Shown one piece after another: positions 36,508 through 44,278 of a stretch of 64,000 nucleotides of DNA. The notes under the pieces were generated by a model, which saw only the letters and a list, made by a program, of their open reading frames with translations, did not search any database and was not told where the DNA came from. Source of the stretch: Parvibacillus sp035426385 (GTDB taxonomy: Bacteria; Bacteroidota; Bacteroidia; Chitinophagales; Saprospiraceae); contig DAOLZQ010000004.1 in assembly GCA_035426385.1 (NCBI GenBank), positions 1-64,000 on the forward strand. The letters are read 5' to 3'. The first letter of the stretch is position 1. The number at the start of each line of letters is the position of its first letter. A program made the position numbers and the translations under genes.

Positions 36508-36535
36508 TTGATTATACTTTAAATATTTACCTTAG
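36508..36535 (+). promoter_or_regulatory. Promoter of purA
   Basis: TTG at 36508-36510 is followed after 17 bases by TACCTTAG at 36528-36535, close to the TTTG / TAnnTTTG pattern. The start codon at 36567 follows a leader of about 25 bases. Confidence 0.5.
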
Positions 36536-36566
36536 CGGTCTTTTTGGAGTTAAGAAATAAAAAAAC

Positions 36567-37841
36567 ATGTCAGGTAAGCAAGTAGATGTTATTATCGGCC
36601 TTCAATGGGGAGATGAGGGCAAAGGCAAAATAGTGGATTATTTAGCAGATCAATATGACATCGTATGTCGTTTTCAAGGCGGGCCCAATGCGGGTCATAC
36701 ACTCAAAATAGATGGTAAAACATTTGTCTTGCATACCATCCCCAGCGGTATTTTTCGACCTCAGATTATCAATATTATTGGAAACGGTGTTGTCGTGGAC
36801 CCCATCACATTGACTATAGAGTTGAAAAAACTGGATGAAATAGGTGTTCAGTACCTTGATCGGCTAAAGATCAGTCGGCGGGCTCACCTTATACTGCCTA
36901 CCCACCGAATGCTGGATATGGCATCTGAAGCATCAAAAGGCGAAGAGAAAATTGGGTCAACCCTAAAAGGTATCGGTCCGACTTATATGGATAAGACCGG
37001 CAGAAATGGGCTCCGAGTGGGTGATATTTTTGCTCCCAATTTCAAAGCCAAATATGAGAAATTAAAAACAAAGCACTTCCTTATAAGTGAGCAATACGGA
37101 AAAAATAATTTTGATCTTGAAGAACTTGAGGCGCAATGGTTCGAAGCTATTGACTTCATAAGCAATATACCACAGATCGACTGCGAGTATTTTATAAATG
37201 ATGCGATTAAGGCAGGAAAGAAAATACTGGCTGAAGGTGCTCAGGGCTCACTGCTGGATATTGACTTTGGCACCTATCCATACGTAACTTCATCTAATAC
37301 CATTACCTCCGGTGTGTGCAGCGGACTCGGGATAGCACCACATAATATTGGAGAGGTCATTGGAATTACCAAAGCCTATTGTACACGGGTTGGCTCAGGC
37401 CCCTTCCCTACTGAACTACATGACGAGACTGGCGAACTAATCCGCCAGGAAGGTCGTGAATTTGGTTCGACTACCGGCAGACCCCGAAGATGTGGATGGA
37501 TCGACATTCCCACACTTAAATATAGTGTGATGATCAATGGAGTCACTCAAATAGTACTTACCAAACTTGATGTGCTCAATAATTTCACCGAGATCAAATC
37601 AGGTATTGCGTATGATCACAATGGAACCAGAACAGAACAAGTACCTTTCGATCTAGATGAATCTGTACAGCCGATATGGAAAAATTATCCGGGTTGGAAT
37701 GAGTCACTAGACGATGTGAAAAGTTTCGAAGACTTACCTGTAGAAGCCTGGGTATTTATCACTGATTTAGAAAAACATCTTGATGTTCCGGTTACATTTG
37801 TATCTACCGGACCTGAAAGAGAAAAATTGGTAATCAGATAA
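36567..37841 (+). CDS. purA: Adenylosuccinate synthetase
   Basis: The 424-residue enzyme joins IMP and aspartate using GTP in AMP synthesis. It begins with the GTP-binding P-loop-like signature GLQWGDEGKGKIVDYL (about 11-26) and has NAGHT near residue 45, the GIGPTYMDKTGR segment (IMP site) and the TTGRPRRCGWID stretch (aspartate loop) near 300-311. Length is normal and no key residue is missing. It has its own promoter box upstream and is followed by the DUF983 gene. Confidence 0.97.
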   Translation: MSGKQVDVIIGLQWGDEGKGKIVDYLADQYDIVCRFQGGPNAGHTLKIDGKTFVLHTIPSGIFRPQIINIIGNGVVVDPITLTIELKKLDEIGVQYLDRLKISRRAHLILPTHRMLDMASEASKGEEKIGSTLKGIGPTYMDKTGRNGLRVGDIFAPNFKAKYEKLKTKHFLISEQYGKNNFDLEELEAQWFEAIDFISNIPQIDCEYFINDAIKAGKKILAEGAQGSLLDIDFGTYPYVTSSNTITSGVCSGLGIAPHNIGEVIGITKAYCTRVGSGPFPTELHDETGELIRQEGREFGSTTGRPRRCGWIDIPTLKYSVMINGVTQIVLTKLDVLNNFTEIKSGIAYDHNGTRTEQVPFDLDESVQPIWKNYPGWNESLDDVKSFEDLPVEAWVFITDLEKHLDVPVTFVSTGPEREKLVIR

Positions 37842-37867
37842 TATAAGCCGTGAGTTCAGAGTCTTAT

Positions 37868-38221
37868 ATGAGTAAATTAAATAGAAGTAGTCGTTCGATA
37901 CTATACTATAAGTGTCCGACCTGCCTCAAAGGCGATCTCTATCCTCATAAGGTATTAAGTTTTAAAGGTTGGTTCAAAATGAATGACCACTGTCCGGTGT
38001 GCGGTCAAAAATTTATGTTGGAACCTGGATTCTATTGGGGAGCTATGTATGTGAGCTATGGAGTTTGCTCCGCGCTTATATTTGCATTATTTGCTTTGTT
38101 TTATTTTGTGTTTAATCTTGATGAAACACTATCTTTTTTCATAGCAATTTCATTTTTATTTTTTCTATACCCCATTATATTTAGGTCTGCAAGAGCGATT
38201 TGGCTGAATGTATTTATTTAA
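37868..38221 (+). CDS. DUF983 small membrane protein
   Basis: The 117-residue protein has a zinc-ribbon-like pair of CPxC motifs (CPTCLKGDLY and CPVCGQKF), followed by two membrane helices (about 60-84 and 88-106). This fits DUF983, a family of unknown function often near respiratory genes in other bacteria. ATG 37868 gives the usual short basic lead into YYKCPTC; a GTG at 37850 would add six residues and lies eight bases after purA. It may share the purA transcript. Confidence 0.8.
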   Translation: MSKLNRSSRSILYYKCPTCLKGDLYPHKVLSFKGWFKMNDHCPVCGQKFMLEPGFYWGAMYVSYGVCSALIFALFALFYFVFNLDETLSFFIAISFLFFLYPIIFRSARAIWLNVFI

Positions 38222-38343
38222 AATGGTTTTCAAAACATATGTCTTCGCCTTTAAATCAGTGGCTTCTAAGGTAATATCACTCAATTTTAAGGGTAAAAAA
38301 CACTAAATACCTTCATTTCCTTTTTAATTAAGAAATATCTACT

Positions 38344-38351
38344 TACCTTTG
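38344..38351 (+). promoter_or_regulatory. -7 box of rpsP
   Basis: TACCTTTG matches TAnnTTTG exactly. The expected transcript starts near 38358, giving a leader of about 78 bases that includes the hairpin at 38365-38395. The -33 region is T-rich without a clear TTTG. Confidence 0.55.
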
Positions 38352-38364
38352 CGCCTCGTTAAAT

Positions 38365-38395
38365 CCCTGTGGTTTGATATTCAAAGGAAACAGGG
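38365..38395 (+). promoter_or_regulatory. Structured rpsP leader hairpin
   Basis: CCCTGT at 38365-38370 pairs with ACAGGG at 38390-38395. An inner TTTGA (38373-38377) pairs with TCAAA (38381-38385) around a three-base loop, leaving an asymmetric internal loop (GG against GGAA). Its position at the 5' end of the S16 message suggests an autogenous leader bound by S16, but that is inference. Confidence 0.45.
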
Positions 38396-38435
38396 CTGAA
38401 TTATATCACATAAACATTTAAAAAAAAATTTAACA

Positions 38436-39197
38436 ATGGCAGTAAAAATCAGACTTCAGAGAAAAGGTAGAAAAAAAGCACCTTTTTATCACATCGTAAT
38501 CGCCGATGCTCGCTCACCAAGAGATGGAAAATACATCACACGTATTGGTTCTTACAATCCCATGACGCAGCCAGCTACTATAGACCTGGATCGTGATGAG
38601 GCATATAATTGGCTCGGAAACGGAGCACAACCCACTGATACTGTAAGAGCTATTCTTAGATTCAAAGGAGTCTATGTTAAGAGACACCTGATGCGTGGTG
38701 TCGCCAAAGGCGCATTTACCGAAGAAGTTGCAAACGAAAAATGGGCTCAATGGATAGAAGAGAAAGATGCTAAGATTGCAGTTCGCTCAGATAAAACTAA
38801 AGCAGATAAAGCTGCTTTCTTAAAGGCTGTTCACGGAGAAGCCAAACCCAAAGCTAAACCGGTGGAAGAGGAAGTACCTGTAGCGGATGATTCATCTGCC
38901 GATGCAGTTGAAAATACTGCTCCAGCCAGTGAGGAGGCTCAGGATGCTCCTGTAGCAGAGTCAACTCCAGAAACTGCTGAATCTGCAGCTACAGAAGCAG
39001 TACCTGCAGATGAAACTCCGGATGCAGAGGCTACAGCACCTGTCGAAGAAACACCGGTAGCTGAAGAAGCTCCGGCTGCAGAAGCTACAGCATCTGTCGA
39101 AGAAACACCAGTTGTTGAAGAAGCTCCGGCTGCTGACGCTGACGCCAACCCTAAAGATGATGCTAAGGCTGAATCAACAGAAACTCCCGCAGAGTAA
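38436..39197 (+). CDS. rpsP: Ribosomal protein bS16 with long acidic C-terminal extension
   Basis: The first ~85 residues are a standard bS16 core (MAVKIRLQRKGRKKAPFYHI, then ADARSPRDGKYI and RDEAYNWLGNGAQPTDTVR), which helps assemble the 30S body. The protein then runs to 253 residues, against about 80-90 in E. coli. The added part is a basic helical segment (about 85-150) followed by an Ala/Glu/Pro/Thr-rich acidic tail with a tandem 18-residue duplication. C-terminal extension of S16 is usual in Bacteroidota; this one is at the long end. rimM and trmD, often downstream, are absent. A strong terminator follows. Confidence 0.94.
   Translation: MAVKIRLQRKGRKKAPFYHIVIADARSPRDGKYITRIGSYNPMTQPATIDLDRDEAYNWLGNGAQPTDTVRAILRFKGVYVKRHLMRGVAKGAFTEEVANEKWAQWIEEKDAKIAVRSDKTKADKAAFLKAVHGEAKPKAKPVEEEVPVADDSSADAVENTAPASEEAQDAPVAESTPETAESAATEAVPADETPDAEATAPVEETPVAEEAPAAEATASVEETPVVEEAPAADADANPKDDAKAESTETPAE
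39024..39131 (+). repeat. Tandem 54-bp duplication in the rpsP tail
   Basis: Two adjacent 54-base units (39024-39077 and 39078-39131) differ at a few positions and encode AEATAPVEETPVAEEAPA and AEATASVEETPVVEEAPA. The unit is 18 codons, so copy-number change would keep the frame. Confidence 0.85.
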
Positions 39198-39240
39198 TTT
39201 ACGGTAGTTAAATTGACAGCTGATCAAAAAACAATATCTA

Positions 39241-39272
39241 AAAGCAAGTGTCCGGGACACTTGCTTTTTTTT
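39241..39272 (+). terminator. Rho-independent terminator after rpsP
   Basis: AAGCAAGTGTCC pairs almost perfectly with GGACACTTGCTT, followed by eight T in a row. It lies 44 bases after the rpsP stop and separates it from the next promoter box. Confidence 0.9.
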
Positions 39273-39294
39273 ATGAATTTATTTACTAAACCGT

Positions 39295-39302
39295 TATATT
39301 TG
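39295..39302 (+). promoter_or_regulatory. -7 box upstream of the 464-residue orphan gene
   Basis: TATATTTG matches TAnnTTTG exactly. It lies 23 bases beyond the rpsP terminator, so transcription would begin near 39309 and include the inverted repeat at 39333-39366. Confidence 0.5.
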
Positions 39303-39332
39303 TACCAGACTATTTTTCTGTGTAATTAAAAT

Positions 39333-39366
39333 AAACCTGGTAGAGCTTTAAAATTCTACCAGGTTT
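39333..39366 (+). promoter_or_regulatory. Perfect 12-bp inverted repeat in a 5' leader
   Basis: AAACCTGGTAGA (39333-39344) and TCTACCAGGTTT (39355-39366) are exact reverse complements around a 10-base loop. The hairpin ends 29 bases before the ATG at 39396. No T-run follows, so a simple terminator is unlikely; an operator, a translation-control hairpin or an mRNA-stabilising stem are alternatives. Confidence 0.6.
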
Positions 39367-39395
39367 GTGATTTTCTAAAACAACAATGACTTACG

Positions 39396-40790
39396 ATGAC
39401 TAAACCAAATAATATTCAACCATTTCTGGAACAATTAAACCTGATTGCAGCAGATATCCAGCAATCTCCAGAGCTCCAGAACTACCGTGAGGAAGAAACT
39501 GATGAGGCCTACAAGGCTCTGGCTGATGAGTTTGAACCCAGAATGATGGAAATTCATAAAGAAGTAAATAATCACTATCCATTGGAGATAGAAGCCTTCG
39601 AATATGAATATACTCAGGAAGACCTGGAAGGATTGCTTTTACCCAAACTCCTGGGATTCAGTGTTTTAAGAGGTCACTTTGACCATAATTATAAATATTC
39701 CACCCCCCAGGATCATTTTAAAGTCCTGTTACTCTCTATAGTTCATTCTGCTAACTTTGATAATATCATAGCGCGTATCGGCCAGACTGTCCAACTGGGC
39801 TTTGCAATGAGCAGTGATATATGGATTACTAATCTCATGGATGAGGTAGAAAATAAGAAAATCAAGCAATGGCTCACCAGTCAGAAGTTAGATAAGTATT
39901 ATGAACCCAGCGAACGCAAAAAGACATATATTAAATATAAAAATCAATTCACTTCGCACAATTATTACACTGCTAAGATCCCAACCACACCCGGAGAATT
40001 TAAACTTCATTATGCTTCACTGAAGTATTTTCTATTCCAGCGCCAAAGGCTTCGTCTCGATAATAGCAACATAAAACCTGCTATTGTCGATATGCTGAAG
40101 AACAAAAGCTTATCAGTACTGCACGAGTACAATCACATCCTCTTCATTCTGATGAATTACTTCAATCTGGATGGTACTGACAGAGAGGAAGTGTATCGCA
40201 TTTTTAATCAGGATCGAAAAAATGATCCCAATATGGTGGGTGATTATTTTGACTTTCTGCTCGAGATGTACGATAACAAAATCATATTTGGGCCGGACAA
40301 TGACAAAAAAGTTCAATCTTTCATCGATCCTGAATTTCACGATGACATTCTGGATTACTATGAGCTAGTCAACCAATTACATGTGAAAGGATTTATGCAC
40401 GCAGATGTGATGGAAGGTGTAAAAAATTATCTGGCAAAATTCAATGGTCTTTCGAATCAAAGTGAAGCTATCCGACAAGCCATACTAAGATATTTTAAAG
40501 CCTGGATCGAGAATGCGGGACCGGAAGACTACAATGATTACTTCGAGTATTTCAAAGTATACCGTACTTACATGGATTTATTCAACAACGAGTCCTTCAA
40601 TCAATCTCTGGAACAAACTTCTTATGATTATATCAGGCGGTTACTGAAAGTATATTCTGACAAACGTGGTCGTGATTACCAGGATATCAAGAAATTTGTA
40701 GTAAATACATTTACTGAGATAGGATTCATGAGTGATAAGGAAGCAGTTGAGTTTTTCAAAACGAAAAGAAAACCAAAGCCGATTTTCTAA
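39396..40790 (+). CDS. Orphan 464-residue helical protein
   Basis: I do not recognise this protein. It has no signal peptide or membrane segment, is rich in Tyr, Asn, Asp and Lys, and looks almost entirely helical, with segments such as LLLPKLLGFSVLRGHFDHNY near residue 80 and YFLFQRQRLRLDN near 210. The spacing of helices would suit a HEAT- or TPR-like solenoid, though no clear repeat consensus is seen. It ends in a basic tail (FFKTKRKPKPIF). It appears monocistronic: an own promoter box and hairpin leader lie upstream, and dnaX converges 13 bases downstream. It is likely cytosolic and possibly Bacteroidota-specific. Confidence 0.75.
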   Translation: MTKPNNIQPFLEQLNLIAADIQQSPELQNYREEETDEAYKALADEFEPRMMEIHKEVNNHYPLEIEAFEYEYTQEDLEGLLLPKLLGFSVLRGHFDHNYKYSTPQDHFKVLLLSIVHSANFDNIIARIGQTVQLGFAMSSDIWITNLMDEVENKKIKQWLTSQKLDKYYEPSERKKTYIKYKNQFTSHNYYTAKIPTTPGEFKLHYASLKYFLFQRQRLRLDNSNIKPAIVDMLKNKSLSVLHEYNHILFILMNYFNLDGTDREEVYRIFNQDRKNDPNMVGDYFDFLLEMYDNKIIFGPDNDKKVQSFIDPEFHDDILDYYELVNQLHVKGFMHADVMEGVKNYLAKFNGLSNQSEAIRQAILRYFKAWIENAGPEDYNDYFEYFKVYRTYMDLFNNESFNQSLEQTSYDYIRRLLKVYSDKRGRDYQDIKKFVVNTFTEIGFMSDKEAVEFFKTKRKPKPIF

Positions 40791-40803
40791 TTTCTTAAGC
40801 AGA

Positions 40804-42660
40804 CTATTCCTCGATCTTTAATTCAAGATCTTCGAAAAGGTCTTTTATTATAGGATTTTTACTGACCAATATTTCATAGCGCTGTTTTGGTGTCTTGGGA
40901 GGTTCAGTACTTACTGTGTCTCGAAGTTGCTCATCTACGATGACCTCCAATCTGATCTTGTTGTTTCTGAATTTGTCACGCAGATATTCTAATAAGGGTA
41001 GTTCTTTGATCAGCGCATCTTTTTCAAAATTAGAAGCAACATCAATTTCCAGGATGCTATCATCTGACCACCTTACTCTACGTTGACCCATAATCAAACG
41101 GACTGTATTACCGGCCCTATTCTGAGCATAATGCTCCCAAGCTTCCATCACTGCACCTGAATCTACATATTCGATCGGTTCTGAACTGACGGCTTTTGCT
41201 ACCGACTCAAATTGATTTAAATTGATCGGACTTGATTTTTTACTCTCAGACGAAGGAATAGCAGTTATCGAAGGTCCAACTTTATGAGAAGTCTCCTCTT
41301 TTATTACTCTCTTCAGATCTTGAGTTACAACCACTGTATCAGAGAGAGAATTCTCTCGCAGTTTATCAATTAGCTCCACTTCCTGAGGCGCTTTGTGTGA
41401 AGACACTTGAGTTTGGTTCAGCACTTTTTCAATCAGAAACTGGTTGTCTGAAGAATTATTTAACTGAATCTCCTTGCCAATCTTATCAACTATCTTTTTT
41501 TTTTGTGTCTTTTCGTTAGGATCTATACGGGTTGAATGTAATTCTTCACCAACTCTAATCGTCTCTATATCGCGGAGATAAATCATTTTAATCAGCGCCA
41601 TTTCCAGATGCAATCGTCTATTTCGGGCAGTTTTAAAATTCAATTCGCATTCACTTGCGATATCAAGGCAGCTTAATAGATAAGCAGTGGGAACCATTAC
41701 AGCTTGCTGCCTGTACTTTTGAATCACTTCTTCTGCATTCTCGATCAACACAAGTGTGCTTTCATCTTTGCACATCAACAGTTGTCTGAAATGCTCAGCC
41801 AGACCTCCCAGAATTACTTCCGGATCAAATCCGGCTCTGATACATTGATCCAGGACGAGCATACTATTCGGCAACTGACTGCTGGCCATTAGATCCATGA
41901 TGCGGAAGAAATAAGTATAATCCAGCAGGTTGAGATTTTCCACCACTGCCTCGTAGCTAACCGTATTTTCATAGGATCCGGCTATGCGATCAAAAATGGA
42001 TAAAGCATCGCGCATGGCACCATCTGCTTTGGAGGCTATAAGGTGCAGAGCATTCTGGCTGGCAGTGATATTCTCCTGATCACAGATCAAATTGAGTTGT
42101 CTGACAATGTCTTTAATCGTCAGCCGCTTGAAATCAAAAATCTGGCACCGGGAGAGTATGGTGGGTATGATTTTATGTTTTTCGGTAGTAGCAAGAATAA
42201 ACACCACGTAGGATGGCGGTTCTTCAAGGGTCTTCAAAAATGCATTGAAAGCTGCAGTGGACAACATGTGAACTTCATCTATGATGAATATCTTATATCT
42301 GCCTGATTGTGGCGGAAATCTGACCTGATCTATCAGACTTCTGATCTGATCCACACTATTATTTGACGCAGCATCAAGTTCGAAAATAGAAAATGACGCA
42401 TTCTCGTCAAAGGCTCTGCATGATTCACACATGCCACAGGGTTCGAAATCAACAGTTAGATTGGTACAATTTAGAGCCTTAGCCAAGATGCGGGCACAAG
42501 TGGTCTTGCCCACTCCGCGTGGACCGGTAAACAGAAATGCCTGAGCCATCTTATCAGTGGCTAAAGCCATCTTCAAAGTCCTGCTTATGTGCTCTTGACC
42601 GAGTACATCTTCAAACCGTGCCGGACGGTATTTTCTGGCGGATACTATAAAATTTGTCAT
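40804..42660 (-). CDS. dnaX: DNA polymerase III subunits gamma and tau
   Basis: The 618-residue clamp-loader ATPase has Walker A GPRGVGKT (46-53), a zinc site (C65, C75, C78, C81), Walker B DEVH (128-131) and the SRC sensor segment. Domain III ends near residue 365 (HLEMALIKMIYLRD). Domains IV-V of tau follow, with a low-complexity linker and a C-terminal domain (about 500-618). Directly after domain III, codons 386-389 contain ten A in a row; slipping there by one base meets a stop within one to three codons and would give a gamma-like protein of about 390 residues. See the separate entry for the slippage site. Confidence 0.95.
   Translation of the reverse strand: MTNFIVSARKYRPARFEDVLGQEHISRTLKMALATDKMAQAFLFTGPRGVGKTTCARILAKALNCTNLTVDFEPCGMCESCRAFDENASFSIFELDAASNNSVDQIRSLIDQVRFPPQSGRYKIFIIDEVHMLSTAAFNAFLKTLEEPPSYVVFILATTEKHKIIPTILSRCQIFDFKRLTIKDIVRQLNLICDQENITASQNALHLIASKADGAMRDALSIFDRIAGSYENTVSYEAVVENLNLLDYTYFFRIMDLMASSQLPNSMLVLDQCIRAGFDPEVILGGLAEHFRQLLMCKDESTLVLIENAEEVIQKYRQQAVMVPTAYLLSCLDIASECELNFKTARNRRLHLEMALIKMIYLRDIETIRVGEELHSTRIDPNEKTQKKKIVDKIGKEIQLNNSSDNQFLIEKVLNQTQVSSHKAPQEVELIDKLRENSLSDTVVVTQDLKRVIKEETSHKVGPSITAIPSSESKKSSPINLNQFESVAKAVSSEPIEYVDSGAVMEAWEHYAQNRAGNTVRLIMGQRRVRWSDDSILEIDVASNFEKDALIKELPLLEYLRDKFRNNKIRLEVIVDEQLRDTVSTEPPKTPKQRYEILVSKNPIIKDLFEDLELKIEE
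41495..41504 (-). other. A10 slippery run in dnaX, candidate tau/gamma switch
   Basis: On the coding strand ten consecutive A (C-A10-G) encode Gln-Lys-Lys-Lys at about 386-389. In the -1 frame the next codons are AAA GAT AGT TGA, and in the +1 frame AGA TAG. Both alternative frames thus stop at once. The site sits at the boundary between the ATPase core and the tau-specific part. Confidence 0.65.
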
Positions 42661-42763
42661 GTCGGACTGCGAAACTACAACTTAAAAACGAATAATCTGA
42701 ACCCTCATTGTGAGGACTAATTGATGCAAATTTTCTATTTTACGGCCAGATGAATATAGGATC

Positions 42764-43423
42764 ATGATAGAAGCGGTAATATTTGACATGGATGGCCTTC
42801 TGATTGACAGTGAACCACTGTGGCGTAAAGCAGAGATTATTGTTTTTAATCAACTTGGTGTTCCTCTTACAGAGGATATGATGTCTGATACAGTAGGTCT
42901 GAGACTAGACGAGGTAGTCTCATACTGGCACACGCGCTATCCATGGTCAGAACCAGGCAAAGAAGAGGTGGAACAGCAAATCATCGAATCAATGGCCTTT
43001 CTGAATTCACATGAAGTCGAATTACTTCCCGGAGTTAAGAATACGCTTGACTTTCTGACCTCCAAGGGCTTGCCTCTTGGATTAGCTTCAGCTTCACATC
43101 CTACGCTCATACACCTTGCACTCGAGCATACCGGAATAAAGAAATACTTTACTACAATACAATCCGGATATCAGGAATATTTTTCTAAACCTCATCCAGA
43201 GATATTTATCACAACAGCTTCTCTTCTAGGTGTAAGAAACGAGAATACACTGGTTTTTGAAGACTCATTTCATGGAATGATCGCCGGCCTGGCAGCTCGT
43301 ATGAAGGTAATTGCAGTGCCTGATCCTCCTCAACGGCAGGATCCTCGGTGGCTATGTGCAGATATCATTCTGGATAGTCTGGAGCAGTTTGATACTGCAG
43401 TATGGGAAACAATTAATAGGTGA
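42764..43423 (+). CDS. hxpB: HAD-family sugar phosphatase (HxpB/YniC-like)
   Basis: The 219-residue protein has HAD motif I FDMDGLLIDSEPLW at 7-20 with nucleophile Asp8 and acid/base Asp10, a cap-domain region with GLRLDEVV, motif II SAS, motif III Lys in SKPHPEIF, and motif IV EDSFHGMIAG. The wording DGLLIDSEPLWRKAE and LASASHPTL closely follows E. coli YniC (HxpB), which dephosphorylates hexitol phosphates and 2-deoxyglucose 6-phosphate; beta-phosphoglucomutase is the other close relative. It is divergent from dnaX. Confidence 0.85.
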   Translation: MIEAVIFDMDGLLIDSEPLWRKAEIIVFNQLGVPLTEDMMSDTVGLRLDEVVSYWHTRYPWSEPGKEEVEQQIIESMAFLNSHEVELLPGVKNTLDFLTSKGLPLGLASASHPTLIHLALEHTGIKKYFTTIQSGYQEYFSKPHPEIFITTASLLGVRNENTLVFEDSFHGMIAGLAARMKVIAVPDPPQRQDPRWLCADIILDSLEQFDTAVWETINR

Positions 43424-43473
43424 TAGAACCATCCTGTCTCATTATCTTGTTTATATCACATAAAAACTGATTG

Positions 43474-44121
43474 ATGCCGATTATCATTTTAGGAATTTTG
43501 ATTTACCTTGGATTTACTTTATACAGTAAGAGTTATTTCTCATTACAACCTGAGGGTACGCGCTATAAATCAAGTGTGGATAAAATTACCTCCTATTTCA
43601 AGCAGACCAGCCCTGAACTGGTCCAGTTTGATGAAGAAGAGTTATCACTGCTATCTGGAAATGTAGCTAAAATGAAGAAAAATCTGTTCTTTGTCTCTAC
43701 TCCGGAAGAAGGTATTTTAACTTCTATTTACCATGAACCCTTTGTCGCTTTTTCACGCCAATGGCATCATCCGGGTAAAAAGCTGGGTGTTATCGGCATC
43801 GCCACTCACTCAGATACTTTTCTATATATTATGAAGAAAGATCATACTGATGTATTCATCAATGACCGTCCTTACGGCACTTTTCAGCCAAACGGTGATC
43901 TCGTAGCCATGAAAGGCAAGACGACGGTTGGCTCATATTCAGCAGAAGAGAAAAGCTACCTCATCAAACTGGAAAATGTTCCTGTAGCAGAAATAAAAAT
44001 GGATATTACTCAACAGGAACTACCTCTGCGAATTATTGATATTTTTGATCCACTCGATAGTAATAAGTATAAGCAAGTGGAGATTTTAGCTTTCTATCTC
44101 CTCGGTCTAAGCCTCCACTGA
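43474..44121 (+). CDS. Membrane-anchored protein of unknown function
   Basis: The 215-residue protein has a hydrophobic N terminus (MPIIILGILIYLGFTLYSK) that could anchor it, then a soluble domain with beta-rich segments (KLGVIGIATHSDTFLYIM and HTDVFINDRPYGTF). I recognise no family. The ATG at 43474 is taken over the overlapping TTG at 43471. It follows the HAD gene by 50 bases and precedes exbB by 157 bases, which contain a promoter box, so it may share the hxpB transcript. Function is not predictable. Confidence 0.65.
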   Translation: MPIIILGILIYLGFTLYSKSYFSLQPEGTRYKSSVDKITSYFKQTSPELVQFDEEELSLLSGNVAKMKKNLFFVSTPEEGILTSIYHEPFVAFSRQWHHPGKKLGVIGIATHSDTFLYIMKKDHTDVFINDRPYGTFQPNGDLVAMKGKTTVGSYSAEEKSYLIKLENVPVAEIKMDITQQELPLRIIDIFDPLDSNKYKQVEILAFYLLGLSLH

Positions 44122-44233
44122 AATAAAGTCAATCGCTATACTAGAGCCATCGAGTTTCAGCAATAAAGGCAACCTATTGGCGTTCAGAATAAATATTTAT
44201 ACAAATAACATATATAAAAATTTTAAAATATAT

Positions 44234-44241
44234 TACATTTG
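44234..44241 (+). promoter_or_regulatory. -7 box of exbB-exbD
   Basis: TACATTTG matches TAnnTTTG exactly, 37 bases before the exbB ATG, in a very A+T-rich stretch. Confidence 0.5.
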
Positions 44242-44278
44242 TATTTTTAAAGACTAAAACATAACAAAAAATCCGCTT

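Noticed and set aside
38939..39148. A minus-strand Ala/Ser/Thr-rich frame opposite the rpsP tail
   Set aside because: It is the reverse reading of the repetitive acidic tail and has no start context.
39333..39366. Inverted repeat read as a terminator
   Set aside because: No T-run follows on either strand, and the true rpsP terminator lies upstream at 39241-39272.
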